From NCBI GenBank assembly GCA_964500435.1, contig CAZCNL010000003.1, positions 124,001 to 188,000 of the forward strand: DNA of 64,000 bases. Reading direction: 5' to 3'. Shown here one piece after another: positions 53,830 to 63,468 of the stretch. The stretch comes from GWF2-33-9 sp964500435. GTDB taxonomy: Bacteria; Bacteroidota; Ignavibacteria; Kapaibacteriales; UBA2268. How positions within the stretch are numbered: the stretch's first letter is position 1; the number at the start of each line of letters is the position of its first letter. Below the pieces are notes generated by a model, which was not told the origin of the DNA, ran no database searches, and worked only from the letters and a program-made list of their open reading frames with translations. The position numbers and the translations under genes were made by a program.

Positions 53830-54663
53830 ATGGGTAATATGAAAGAAGAATTAGAAATACTTGACCAAGAAACTAATGGTGATTATAATGAAGAATTGGA
53901 AAAGCAATACCTTGTATTTAACATAGGGGCTGAAAAATTCGCTTTTAGCATTAAAAACATTAAAGAAATCATCACAAAACCAAAAATCAACAAGGCACCT
54001 AATTTGCCTGATTATTATTTAGGGATGACGAAGTTGAGAAATGATATACTTCCAATTATTTCATTAAGAAAACGCCTTGGTTATCCATTGCTTGAGCAAG
54101 AAAACGAAGACTTAATTGCAATGTTGCAAAAAAGGGAACAAGAACATATTAATTGGTTAAATGAATTAGATAGTGCAATCAACGAAAACAGAGAATTTCG
54201 TCTTCAAAGAGACCCTACAAAGTGCAATTTTGGGCGTTGGTATTATTCTTTTCAAACAGATTCTTTTGCTGTTCTTGCCCAACTTAAAAAATTTGATGAA
54301 CCTCACAAAAAAATACATAATATTGCCGATATTGCTTTAGAAGCTTTAAAAGAAAAAGGACAATCCGAAGCATTAAAAATTGTAAATAGAGCCAAAGAAA
54401 TTGAGCTCAAAGAAATTATTGAATTATTCGAGAAATTGTACCAAACAATTCGAGAGGAACAAAGAGAAACTGCAATTATTTTTATGGATAAAAATTCGAA
54501 ACAATATGGATATGTTGTTGATAAAATTGATAGAATAATAGAAATTAATTCGAACCAAATTGATTTGCCAGACGGTAATTCAAAATTCGAAGAATATTTA
54601 CGTGGAATTGGTAAATCTGGAGAAGAATTTTACTTAATTTTTAACGAAGAATTGCTTAAATGA
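53830..54663 (+). CDS. CheW-like coupling protein with an inserted CZB (zinc-binding) domain
   Basis: The protein has 277 residues. The first part of a CheW fold (about 26-88: YLVFNIGAEKFAFSIKNIKE, LRNDILPIISLRKRLGY) is separated from its second part (about 213-275: AIIFMDKNSKQYGYVVDKID, then FYLIFNEELL) by a chemoreceptor zinc-binding domain at about 95-175. The CZB zinc residues are visible: His106, Cys132 in KCNFGRWYY, His159 and His163. CheW links chemoreceptors to CheA at the inner membrane; CZB domains sense zinc or hypochlorous acid through Cys. No other che gene is adjacent, but flhA in the window fits a motile cell. Confidence 0.87.
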   Translation: MGNMKEELEILDQETNGDYNEELEKQYLVFNIGAEKFAFSIKNIKEIITKPKINKAPNLPDYYLGMTKLRNDILPIISLRKRLGYPLLEQENEDLIAMLQKREQEHINWLNELDSAINENREFRLQRDPTKCNFGRWYYSFQTDSFAVLAQLKKFDEPHKKIHNIADIALEALKEKGQSEALKIVNRAKEIELKEIIELFEKLYQTIREEQRETAIIFMDKNSKQYGYVVDKIDRIIEINSNQIDLPDGNSKFEEYLRGIGKSGEEFYLIFNEELLK

Positions 54664-54681
54664 AATGAATGATAAAAAATT

Positions 54682-54712
54682 AAAAAAAGGAGGAATAGTT
54701 CCTCCTTTTTTT
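54682..54712. terminator. Bidirectional intrinsic terminator
   Basis: AAAAAAAGGAGGAA (54682-54695) pairs with TTCCTCCTTTTTTT (54699-54712) around a three-base loop. It has T-runs on either strand, so it can end both the CheW gene (+) and the SGNH lipoprotein gene (-), whose stop is 16 bp away. Confidence 0.9.
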
Positions 54713-54727
54713 ATTTCTAAGATTTTT

Positions 54728-56083
54728 CTAGTTGTTTGCGTAAACTTTGATTGCTGGTAAATTTTGAAGATTCACAAAAGGTATATCAGCATTAAATTTC
54801 GTATTAATTACTTTAATAATTTCATTTGTAATTGCACCGTATCCTTTTGGTGTTGGATGAATTCCGTCTAAACTGAACATTTCACCAGAAATATACGAAG
54901 AATTTAATGTTGCTGAACCGGGTACGGAATAACCATTGCTAAGTAAGTTATTGAAAACTTCATTCATATCAACGATTTCAACTCCGGGCATTAAAGTTGC
55001 AAATCCCTTTATTACAGCGTTATATTCAGCTGTTGTAATTGTGACGATGTTTGCTTCATTTGCATCTAAAACATATTCATCTGGAATAGGTTTTAATGTG
55101 CCCCAGCCTGCTTTTAAGATAGAATCTTGCGGGATAGTAAATGTAATATAATCTGCTGAAGTTAATTGTTTGATTCCTCCTGGAGCTGTTTTTGATTTAG
55201 CAATAAACCCATTGGCACCTAATTTAAAAGTAATTCCGAGTTGTTTATATGCTGCATTTAATTGATCAACTTGGCTTTGGTCTTTTAAAACAAGTCCATT
55301 CCAAGGAATTACATGGAAAAATGGTACACCCAAAACATCAGGAATAGTAAAAAGTAAAACTTTAGTATTGGGCAAATTAGCGAATATTTTTTGTAAGGAA
55401 CCGCCGATAATTTGTTGTATTACCTCTGTTGGTGTTGGCATTGGATTATCTGGCATACCAGTTGTCGAAATAGTGCCGCCAGAGGTTGCATAGCCCAAGA
55501 CATCATTGTTCCCAATCCAAAGTGTCATAAGTGTTGGTTTTAAATTTATTGCTTGTTCGAGGACAGATTTCCCAAAAGTTTGAGAACGTAGAACTGATAA
55601 GTAAAATGGATTGCTTCGTTGTTGAGAGCGTAAAGCAAAATCACTTGAATCAATTAAATCATAAGCAATTGAGCCGGGTATACCTAAATTATTATATGGT
55701 TTAGAATAAGATACATTCAATACAGATGCAATATTTACAGGTGATTTTTGAATCATCGGTAATCCAAGTTCATTAAATCCATAAAAATACATCCTCGTTC
55801 CTGTTCCGGGGTCTTGGTATTCAGGTTGAACAAAGTCAGTAATTTTTAGTTGTTGAGCAAGCAAATTTGGATAACTGTATTTTTGACCATCTGGATAAAC
55901 AGCACCGTCCATATAACCAGCTGTCAAGCTATTGCCCACAGCGACATAAACAATAGGGGAACCGTCTGTCGATAATGTTCCAAGTTTACCAGTACCAATA
56001 GGGTTATCAATTTTAGGGTCGCAAGAAAATAAAAGAATTAAAGATATAATAAATAAATAATTTATTTTGATCACATTTTTCAT
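54728..56083 (-). CDS. SGNH/GDSL-family hydrolase lipoprotein
   Basis: The 451 residues have a lipoprotein signal (LIILLFSCDPK; Cys21). Block I is a GDSL variant (VAVGNSLTAGYMDG), block III is WIGNNDVLGY, and the catalytic Asp-His block is SLDGIHPTPKGY. This suggests an esterase or lipase acting on lipids at the envelope. The fadL-type gene lies 8 bp upstream in the same direction. This pairing suggests that the esterase frees fatty acids or other hydrophobic compounds for uptake. Confidence 0.88.
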   Translation of the reverse strand: MKNVIKINYLFIISLILLFSCDPKIDNPIGTGKLGTLSTDGSPIVYVAVGNSLTAGYMDGAVYPDGQKYSYPNLLAQQLKITDFVQPEYQDPGTGTRMYFYGFNELGLPMIQKSPVNIASVLNVSYSKPYNNLGIPGSIAYDLIDSSDFALRSQQRSNPFYLSVLRSQTFGKSVLEQAINLKPTLMTLWIGNNDVLGYATSGGTISTTGMPDNPMPTPTEVIQQIIGGSLQKIFANLPNTKVLLFTIPDVLGVPFFHVIPWNGLVLKDQSQVDQLNAAYKQLGITFKLGANGFIAKSKTAPGGIKQLTSADYITFTIPQDSILKAGWGTLKPIPDEYVLDANEANIVTITTAEYNAVIKGFATLMPGVEIVDMNEVFNNLLSNGYSVPGSATLNSSYISGEMFSLDGIHPTPKGYGAITNEIIKVINTKFNADIPFVNLQNLPAIKVYANN

Positions 56084-56091
56084 TTTATCAC

Positions 56092-57336
56092 CTATTTAAT
56101 TGTGTATGACAAAGTTAAAGAAATAATGTTAGCCCAAGTATTATAGTACCCATCGAAACCATTCGGATTGCCCTTTACTTCAGTTTGAGTTCCATAAATT
56201 CCTAAATAACCTAAATCAACATTGAAGTTATCAGCAAATTTATAGCCAAAACCAGCAGTAAAGCCAAGTCTATTAGATTCTGGTAAAACAGGTTCAACAT
56301 TTTTTGCATCAACAGCCAATGGATCATAATAAAAGCCCAATCTTATAGCCGTTTTATCAAATAAATATTCGCCAGCAATTCTATATGTAATTACGTCTTT
56401 GTAATCTCGTGGACTTGAAGATGTATATGATTTGGAAGGATTTCCGGGTGCTTTGTCAAATACAATTGTTAAAGTATCGTAAGATGACCAGCCCATATAA
56501 TTAATTCCAGCTTCTAAAGACAAATTATCAGAAACTTGATAAGCAACACCAAATCTTATGTCATTTGGGAATTTTATTTTAGCTGTACCATTTCCTTCTT
56601 GAAATAATGCACTTAGACCTTGTGTATTTTCGTAAGTTGTTTTTCCGTCATAGTTCATTTCTATATTATGACGATAAGATGCTCCAATTTTTAATTTTTT
56701 TGAAGGTTCAACTAATAAACCAAAGTTAAAAGTTGATGCTGTTCCATCACCTTTCAAAGTTAAAACCACTTCAGGAGTGAAAGTAGATATAGCTTTTTTA
56801 AGCTCCACATTTCCAATTGCATAACCATAGCCTGCGGCAATTGATATTGGTATATCGCTAATGTCAAACTTATATGAAAGAACGGGATTAATTTCAATCG
56901 TTTGGAGATATGTTTTTAATGCAGAATGTCGACCAACCCAATCATCAGGCCATTTCGTACCTAATCCAAATGGAACAAATACACCAACTCCTAAACTAAG
57001 GTTTTTTAGTGGTGTTTTCCAAGTTCCAAAAAAATGTGGAATTGCAAAATTCCAATTTTCCAATTCAGTAGTATTTTGCTGATTCATAGTGGTAAAACCA
57101 GTAAATTTACTTCCCGGCATAATGTAACTAAGCCCCAAAGACAAATTGGAATTGCCATCCAACTCAGTTATAGCTGCGGGATTAAAGAAAATAGCAGAAG
57201 CGTCAGTAGGATTTGCTACGGTCGAAAAAGCCATTCCGACAGAACGGCCTGAGTGGTCATTGATTTGAAATCCACCTGCAAGTAGAAGTGTTCCATATAG
57301 CATAATAGCTAATGAAAGAGTAAAGGTTTTCTTCAT
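56092..57336 (-). CDS. OmpP1/FadL-family outer-membrane transporter
   Basis: FadL-type barrels take up long-chain fatty acids and other hydrophobic molecules. The 414 residues have a signal peptide (about 1-20, ending LLLAG) followed directly by the family's N-terminal hatch signature GGFQINDHSGRSVGMAFS and DASAIFFNPAAITEL. The barrel ends ISLTLSYTIK. It forms a unit with the SGNH lipoprotein gene. Confidence 0.92.
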   Translation of the reverse strand: MKKTFTLSLAIMLYGTLLLAGGFQINDHSGRSVGMAFSTVANPTDASAIFFNPAAITELDGNSNLSLGLSYIMPGSKFTGFTTMNQQNTTELENWNFAIPHFFGTWKTPLKNLSLGVGVFVPFGLGTKWPDDWVGRHSALKTYLQTIEINPVLSYKFDISDIPISIAAGYGYAIGNVELKKAISTFTPEVVLTLKGDGTASTFNFGLLVEPSKKLKIGASYRHNIEMNYDGKTTYENTQGLSALFQEGNGTAKIKFPNDIRFGVAYQVSDNLSLEAGINYMGWSSYDTLTIVFDKAPGNPSKSYTSSSPRDYKDVITYRIAGEYLFDKTAIRLGFYYDPLAVDAKNVEPVLPESNRLGFTAGFGYKFADNFNVDLGYLGIYGTQTEVKGNPNGFDGYYNTWANIISLTLSYTIK

Positions 57337-57485
57337 AGAACTATACCTTTTATTTATTTAAAAATAATGAATTATGCAAGTGTAATATTATTATTTGTCT
57401 AAATTAAGAAAATTGAATCAATTTCATTTTTTTTTGTGAATTTTTTTTTATAAATTGCAATTTTTGAGACAAGAACAAATAAAAT

Positions 57486-59045
57486 ATGACAAAATCTAGG
57501 GAAGCGTGGGCATCAAAAATTGGATTAGTACTTGCAATGGCTGGGAATGCAGTCGGGTTAGGTAATTTTTTAAGATTTCCAGTTCAAGCAGCACAAAATG
57601 GTGGCGGAGCATTTATGATTCCATATCTTATTGCATTCTTACTTTTGGGTATTCCAATGATGTGGATTGAATGGACAATTGGAAGATACGGCGGCAAATA
57701 TAACCACGGTAGCTTACCGGGAATGTTTGATGTTATGTGGAAAAATAAAGTTGCAAAATACTTAGGAACAATTGCACTTTTTGCTTCAGCCTCGATTATG
57801 ATTTATTATTCTTACATTGAATCTTGGAGCTTGGCTTTTAGTTTCTTCTCGTTATCAAAATCATATTTTGGATTGGAATCATTTACAAAAATGAACGAAT
57901 ATTTACAAAGTTACCAAGGTATAAATCAAAATTATTTTGGCTCTATACTTCCAGCTTATTTATTTTTATTGGTAACATTTTCTTTAAATTTTTACGTTTT
58001 GAAGCGTGGAATTTCGAAAGGTATTGAGAAATTAGCACTTTGGGGAATGCCAATGCTACTCATTTTTGCAATCGCCATATTGATTCGTGTTATTACTTTA
58101 GGAACCCCTGACCCAATAAATCATCCCGATTGGAGTGTTTTGAAAGGTTTTGCTTTCATTTGGGAGCCAAATTTTAGCCAATTAGATGATCCCAAAATAT
58201 GGTTAGCCGCAGCAGGTCAAATCTTTTTCACATTGAGTATTGGGATGGGAACTTTAGCAGCTTATGCAAGTTATTTAAAAGAAAAAGAAGATATTGCCCT
58301 TGGTGGACTTGCAACTGCTTCAATAAATGAATTTTCAGAAGTAATTCTCGGTGGCTCGATTGCTATCCCGATTGCTGTCGCATTTTTTGGTATTACAACA
58401 ACACAAGAAATAGCATCTGGCGGTGCTTTTAACTTAGGTTTTGTTTCTATGCCAATTATTTTCCAACATCTTCCTTTTGGTCAAATATTTGGCTTTCTCT
58501 GGTTTTTATTATTATTTTTTGCAGGTATCACATCCTCAGTCGCAATGGCACAACCAGTAATTTCATTTTTAGAAGAACAATTTGGTATATCAAAGAATAA
58601 GGCAACATCTTACGTCGGTTTATTAATGTTTGTGGCAGTCAATTTAGTTGTCTTTTTCTTTAAATTCGGTTTTCTTGATGAAATGGATTACTGGAGTGGT
58701 ACTTTTGCCCTTGTGATTATTGCATTAATTGAAGTAATAGTATTTGCTTGGATATTTGGGATGGATAAAGGTTGGCAAGAAATGAACAAGGGAGCACTAA
58801 TTAAAATACCTAAATTTTATTATTATATAATTAAATATATTACACCAATATATTTAATTGCAATTTTAGCAACTTGGACGGTTAAAGACGCAATTCCAAT
58901 ATTATTAATGGACAATATTCCACCCGAGCAAATACCTTATAGATGGATGGCACGAGGATTAATGATTTCGATTATTATTGCACTTTTCGTGTTAATACAT
59001 ATCGCATGGAAAAGAAATGAAAACAACAAATCTATTATAAATTAA
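57486..59045 (+). CDS. Sodium-dependent transporter of the NSS/SNF family
   Basis: The 519 residues have about twelve membrane segments in a LeuT fold. The TM1 signature KIGLVLAMAGNAVGLGNFLRFP contains the Na+ and substrate-binding unwound region. AYASYLKEKEDIALGGL lies in the later half. These transporters move amino acids with Na+. A 34-residue membrane protein follows 10 bp downstream, as in MetPS systems of methionine/alanine import, which suggests an amino-acid substrate. Confidence 0.93.
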   Translation: MTKSREAWASKIGLVLAMAGNAVGLGNFLRFPVQAAQNGGGAFMIPYLIAFLLLGIPMMWIEWTIGRYGGKYNHGSLPGMFDVMWKNKVAKYLGTIALFASASIMIYYSYIESWSLAFSFFSLSKSYFGLESFTKMNEYLQSYQGINQNYFGSILPAYLFLLVTFSLNFYVLKRGISKGIEKLALWGMPMLLIFAIAILIRVITLGTPDPINHPDWSVLKGFAFIWEPNFSQLDDPKIWLAAAGQIFFTLSIGMGTLAAYASYLKEKEDIALGGLATASINEFSEVILGGSIAIPIAVAFFGITTTQEIASGGAFNLGFVSMPIIFQHLPFGQIFGFLWFLLLFFAGITSSVAMAQPVISFLEEQFGISKNKATSYVGLLMFVAVNLVVFFFKFGFLDEMDYWSGTFALVIIALIEVIVFAWIFGMDKGWQEMNKGALIKIPKFYYYIIKYITPIYLIAILATWTVKDAIPILLMDNIPPEQIPYRWMARGLMISIIIALFVLIHIAWKRNENNKSIIN

Positions 59046-59055
59046 GGACAATATA

Positions 59056-59160
59056 ATGACAATTTCAGGATGGCTTTTTTTAGTAATATCATGGTCAATA
59101 ATTGGTTTTTCAACTTTTTATTTTGTTTACAAAGTGATTTATCAAGATAAAAAAAAATAA
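59056..59160 (+). CDS. MetS-like small subunit of the NSS transporter
   Basis: This is a 34-residue protein: MTISGWLFLVISW, one membrane helix to about residue 25, then a basic tail (YKVIYQDKKK). The start has a ribosome-site-like AAGGA 8 bp upstream. Its size, single helix and place right after an NSS transporter match the MetS/small-subunit family. Confidence 0.75.
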   Translation: MTISGWLFLVISWSIIGFSTFYFVYKVIYQDKKK

Positions 59161-59214
59161 ATAAAAACGATGCATTATTGTTTAATATTTAACAATATTT
59201 TATTATCATAATGT

Positions 59215-60222
59215 TTATTTGAAACCAATTATTATACTTTTCCCAAAATTAGTTTCTATTTTATAAATATCTGAAAACCAAGCTTCCCGCATAGCAAACC
59301 AGATATCAGTATTATTTAATACTTCGCCATCAAGTGTGTTAACAAGCATATTTAAAGCCTTCATAACTGCTACTTCGCCACCCGTTCTGTTGTCATTGAA
59401 AAATGTATCAATTATCGCCACAACTCCACCAAATTTCAATGCATCATAAACTTTTTTCAAAAGCTTCATTATTGTCGAAAATGAATACTCTGAAATTACA
59501 TCCGAAATTAACACAAAATCGTAATCTGTACCTAAATCGTCTGTATTAAAATCTCCTGACTGAACTGTTATTCTGTCATTTAATCCTGACCTATCAACGA
59601 ATTTTTGTGTGATTTTAGCAACATTAGGTAAATCAAATGCAGTAACATTTAACCTCGGATAAGCTCGAGCAAATTCAACAGATAAATTTGCAGAACCAGC
59701 ACCTAAATCAAGCATCCTAAATGGGTTTTTTAATGGTATTTGGTTTATTATCTTGCTTGCATAAATTCTGGATTCCCGGTAAGATGCTAAGGTAAATGCC
59801 TCAAGCCAATTTTCATCTTTTTCATTTAAGGAAGAATATTTTGGAGGATGTCCAATTTTAATTGTTTCTGTTAAATTACTCCAATTTTCCCATAAAGATG
59901 CAATATGAACTAAATCACCAAGATAATTTGGGCTATCTTTGCATAAAAACAAAAGTGAATCTACTTTATTAGTATATTGATTATATTTTTTTGTTAAAAA
60001 TCCTAAATTAACTAAAGCATTCAATATCTTTTCTAAAGCTTTTTCATTGCAATTAATTTCATTTGCAATTTCGCTTGCTGTTTTGTTTTCATTCCCGATA
60101 ACTGTAAAAATACCTAATTCCAAACTAGTAAATAAGATTCGACTTTTCATAAAACTATAAGCCATATCACGTATAAATTGGTCACGTTTTTCAATATTAA
60201 TAAAGGTCTCTAATGTTTTCAT
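59215..60222 (-). CDS. SAM-dependent O-methyltransferase-family protein with N-terminal winged helix
   Basis: From ATG 60222 the protein has 335 residues. The first 100 form a helical/winged-helix dimerisation domain typical of plant-type (acetylserotonin-like) O-methyltransferases (LFTSLELGIFTVIGNENKTASEIA). The SAM site is MLDLGAGSANLSVEFARAYP, followed by FDLPNVAKITQKFVD and SGDFNTDDLG. The substrate is unknown. A similar layout occurs in methyltransferases of pigment or quinone-like metabolism. Confidence 0.82.
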   Translation of the reverse strand: MKTLETFINIEKRDQFIRDMAYSFMKSRILFTSLELGIFTVIGNENKTASEIANEINCNEKALEKILNALVNLGFLTKKYNQYTNKVDSLLFLCKDSPNYLGDLVHIASLWENWSNLTETIKIGHPPKYSSLNEKDENWLEAFTLASYRESRIYASKIINQIPLKNPFRMLDLGAGSANLSVEFARAYPRLNVTAFDLPNVAKITQKFVDRSGLNDRITVQSGDFNTDDLGTDYDFVLISDVISEYSFSTIMKLLKKVYDALKFGGVVAIIDTFFNDNRTGGEVAVMKALNMLVNTLDGEVLNNTDIWFAMREAWFSDIYKIETNFGKSIIIGFK

Positions 60223-60397
60223 AAGCACTTTAATTTTTTTCTATAAATTAACAAAAATATATGAATTATCCAACAAAATTTGTGAATTTGTATTATTTTT
60301 TTGATTAGAAAAAAAATGATTTTATTTTAAATTATTTTTTTAAATATTCGTTTCAACAAAAAAATGAATTAGATATTATTAAAATTAAGGAATTTTT

Positions 60398-61183
60398 ATG
60401 AAGATTTTCACAATTTTTTGTGTTTTAATTGGTCTTTTTAGCTTTTCACTTCAAGCAGAGCAACAAAAAAATCCTGAAGTTGGGATTGTAGAAAAACTTG
60501 ATAATACTATACCTAAAGATTTAAAATTCGTTAATTCAAACGGAGACACTGTAAAACTAGGCGATATTATTACAAAACCTACAGTTTTAACCCTTGTATT
60601 TTATCATTGCACTGGGATTTGCAGTCCATTATTAACAAATTTGGCTGAAGTTGTTGATAAAACAGACTTACAACCTGGGAAAGACTACCAATTAATTACA
60701 GTCAGTTTCGACCACCACGAAAATATTGAAGCAGCTCAAAGATGGAGAAAAACTCATTTAGAAGAAATGAAAAAACAAATTAAGCCCGATGATTGGAGAT
60801 TCTTGGTAGGGGACAGCGCATCAATTAGAAAGCTTTGTGATGCTGTCGGATTTTATTTCAAACCAGATGGACATGACAATTTTATTCATGCTGGTTCATT
60901 ATTTTTTATCTCAGACAATGGGAAAATAACAAGATATTTGTTTGGCACAGAATATAATCCATTTGATTTTAAACTTGCAATACTCGAAGCTCATAAAGGG
61001 TTATCAATGCCTACTGTTAATAGAATGTTGAAGTTCTGTTATTCTTACGATCCTGATGGAAGAAAATATGTATTCAACATTACAAGAATTATTGGAACAG
61101 GTATGCTTTTGATCTTGGGAATCTTCTTTGCTACATTATTTATTGTAAAAAGTAAAAAGAAAAAAGGTGATAATAATGAGTAA
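60398..61183 (+). CDS. SCO1/SenC family copper chaperone for cytochrome c oxidase
   Basis: SCO proteins deliver copper to the CuA site of oxidase subunit II. The 261 residues have a signal peptide at about 1-20 and a thioredoxin-like domain with the copper-binding C71-x3-C75 (YHCTGICSPL). The conserved His lies in NFIHAGSLFFI. A C-terminal membrane helix (about 228-250) is followed by a lysine-rich tail. It overlaps the ctaD start by 8 bp, linking it to oxidase assembly. Confidence 0.92.
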   Translation: MKIFTIFCVLIGLFSFSLQAEQQKNPEVGIVEKLDNTIPKDLKFVNSNGDTVKLGDIITKPTVLTLVFYHCTGICSPLLTNLAEVVDKTDLQPGKDYQLITVSFDHHENIEAAQRWRKTHLEEMKKQIKPDDWRFLVGDSASIRKLCDAVGFYFKPDGHDNFIHAGSLFFISDNGKITRYLFGTEYNPFDFKLAILEAHKGLSMPTVNRMLKFCYSYDPDGRKYVFNITRIIGTGMLLILGIFFATLFIVKSKKKKGDNNE

Positions 61184-62807
61184 TACAAATACTTATGAAA
61201 GCTATTTAGATTACAACGGTAGTAAAAAGGGGATATGGGCGTGGATAACTTCTACAGACCATAAGAGAATTGGATTGCTATATTTAATGGGTATGTCAAC
61301 ATTTTTTGTAGTTGGAATTCTTATTGGTCTTGTAATGAAGCTTGAGATGCTTACACCTGGTAAAACGTTAGTTGATGCACAAACATATAATGCATTATTT
61401 ACTCTTCATGGAGTAATAATGATATTCTTGTTTATAATTCCGGGATTACCTGCTGTATTTGGAAACTTTTTTATGCCAATACAAATTGGTGCCCCTGATG
61501 TTTCATTTCCGAGATTAAATTTATTATCCTGGTATTTATATATCACAGGTGGAATTTTTGCATTAGCATCCCTCTTTTTAAGTGGTGGACCAATAGATAC
61601 AGGTTGGACATTTTATGTGCCTTATAGTATCCGAACAACAACAAATGTTATTTTACCTCTTTTAGGTGCTTTTATTTTAGGATTTTCAGGTATTTTAACA
61701 GGATTGAATTTTATTACGACAATACACCGGATGAGAGCTCCAGGAATGACTTTTTTTAAAATGCCACTTTTTGTTTGGGCAATATATGCAACAGCTTGGA
61801 TTCAAGTTTTAGCAACTCCTGTGGTTGGTATAACAATAGTATTAGTTGTTATTGAAAGAGTGTTTCAAATTGGTTTATTTGATCCAGCTCTTGGTGGTGA
61901 TCCATTGCTTTTCCAGCATTTATTCTGGATATATTCTCATCCAGCTGTCTACATTATGATATTACCTGCAATGGGTGTCGTTTCTGAAATTATTCCTACT
62001 TTTGCCAAGAAGACGATTTTTGGTTATAAAGCTATTGCTCTCTCAAGTCTTGCAATTGCTTTTGTGGGCTATTTTGTTTGGGCACATCATATGTTTAGCT
62101 CAGGAATAAGTGATACATCTCGAATGGTATTTTCGCTATTAACTTTTATTGTGGCAATTCCGAGTGGTGTTAAAATGTTTAATTGGGTTGCTACACTTTA
62201 TAAAGGTTCGATAACATTTAGTGTCCCATTATTATTTGTAATGATGTTCGTATTTTTATTTGCAATTGGTGGTTTAACAGGTCTAATCTTAGGCTCCCTT
62301 GCAACTGATGTACACGTAACAGATACATATTTTGTGGTGGCGCATTTCCATTATGTTATGTTTGGTGGAACTGCTATGATTTTCTTCGCAGCAATGCATT
62401 ATTGGTACCCGAAAATGTTTGGGAAAATGTATAATGAAAAAGTAGCAATTATTTCAACAATTTTCATATTTATTGGATTTAATGTGATGTATTTTACTAT
62501 GTTTATTATGGGATACCAAGGAATGCCCAGGAGATTTTGGTCATATTTACCTGAATTTCAAACTGAACACATAATTTCAACTGTGGGGGCAATAATATTA
62601 GTAACTGGTTTATTTACAATGATTATTAACTTAATTAGAGGATTAAAAAATGGCAAAAAAGCTGAAGCAAATCCTTGGGGTGGTGTAACTTTAGAATGGC
62701 AAATACCATCACCTCCACCAGTAGAAAATTTCGAGCAAATTCCTGTTATTAATCACGGTCCTTATGATTTTGAATATTTTGAAAAAGAGGAAATAAATGG
62801 AAAATAG
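61176..62807 (+). CDS. ctaD: Cytochrome c oxidase subunit I, A2-type heme-copper oxidase
   Basis: This is the catalytic subunit reducing O2 and pumping protons. It has 543 residues and about twelve membrane helices. Heme and CuB ligands lie in TLHGVIMIFLF, the helix VI motif IYSHPAVYIMILP, WAHHMFSSG and VVAHFHYVMFGG. The YSHPAVY form has a Tyr-Ser pair and lacks the helix VI glutamate of mitochondrial-type A1 oxidases, which marks the A2 subfamily. I start at ATG 61176; GTG 61167 adds three codons. Its stop overlaps the next start by 11 bp. Confidence 0.95.
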   Translation: MSNTNTYESYLDYNGSKKGIWAWITSTDHKRIGLLYLMGMSTFFVVGILIGLVMKLEMLTPGKTLVDAQTYNALFTLHGVIMIFLFIIPGLPAVFGNFFMPIQIGAPDVSFPRLNLLSWYLYITGGIFALASLFLSGGPIDTGWTFYVPYSIRTTTNVILPLLGAFILGFSGILTGLNFITTIHRMRAPGMTFFKMPLFVWAIYATAWIQVLATPVVGITIVLVVIERVFQIGLFDPALGGDPLLFQHLFWIYSHPAVYIMILPAMGVVSEIIPTFAKKTIFGYKAIALSSLAIAFVGYFVWAHHMFSSGISDTSRMVFSLLTFIVAIPSGVKMFNWVATLYKGSITFSVPLLFVMMFVFLFAIGGLTGLILGSLATDVHVTDTYFVVAHFHYVMFGGTAMIFFAAMHYWYPKMFGKMYNEKVAIISTIFIFIGFNVMYFTMFIMGYQGMPRRFWSYLPEFQTEHIISTVGAIILVTGLFTMIINLIRGLKNGKKAEANPWGGVTLEWQIPSPPPVENFEQIPVINHGPYDFEYFEKEEINGK

Positions 62808-63456
62808 TAAAAATCTTGTTATCTCGGCTGAAGAAAAAGTTGAACACCAAACAAGTGAACATCATACTCATCGTGATGATGTTGCATCAAAAATGGGAAT
62901 GTGGATATTTCTATTTACAGAAATGTTGCTCTTTGGTGGATTATTTTTACTTTATTTAGCATATAGAATAGAATATTCAAAGGATTTTATAATTGCTGCA
63001 AAAGATCTTAATTTATTTATGGGTGCAACTAATACTATTATTCTGCTTACAAGTAGTTTAACAATGGCACTTTCTATTGCGGCATTACAACGTGGAAAGA
63101 AACTCCTGTCTTTATCATTAATCGGAGGGACAATTTTGTTTGCTTTTGCTTTTATGGTTATTAAATATTTTGAATGGACTGCAAAATTTCACCATGGTAT
63201 AATTCCAGGTTCTTCAACTTTAACTGCCAAACCAAATGGGCAAATAATGTTTTACGGATTATACTTTTCAATGACAGGATTACATGCATTGCACGTAATA
63301 ATCGGCGTTACTATTTTGATTTTTATGTTTGTTTTTGTTAGTAGAAATTCTGTGAATAAAGACAATTTTGCTAAACTTGAAAATTCTGGATTGTATTGGC
63401 ACTTAGTAGATTTAATTTGGATTTTTCTTTTCCCACTATTTTATTTACTTCATTAA
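62797..63456 (+). CDS. ctaE: Cytochrome c oxidase subunit III
   Basis: The 219 residues have a hydrophilic His-rich N-terminus (about 1-33) and five membrane segments. Family signatures are MGMWIFLFTEMLLFGGLFL, TNTIILLTSSLTMALSI, MTGLHALHVIIGV and GLYWHLVDLIWIFLFPLFYL. It is a five-helix subunit III, as in A2 and B-type operons. It overlaps ctaD by 11 bp, so translation is coupled. Confidence 0.94.
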   Translation: MENSKNLVISAEEKVEHQTSEHHTHRDDVASKMGMWIFLFTEMLLFGGLFLLYLAYRIEYSKDFIIAAKDLNLFMGATNTIILLTSSLTMALSIAALQRGKKLLSLSLIGGTILFAFAFMVIKYFEWTAKFHHGIIPGSSTLTAKPNGQIMFYGLYFSMTGLHALHVIIGVTILIFMFVFVSRNSVNKDNFAKLENSGLYWHLVDLIWIFLFPLFYLLH

Positions 63457-63468
63457 AAGGGCGAAATT

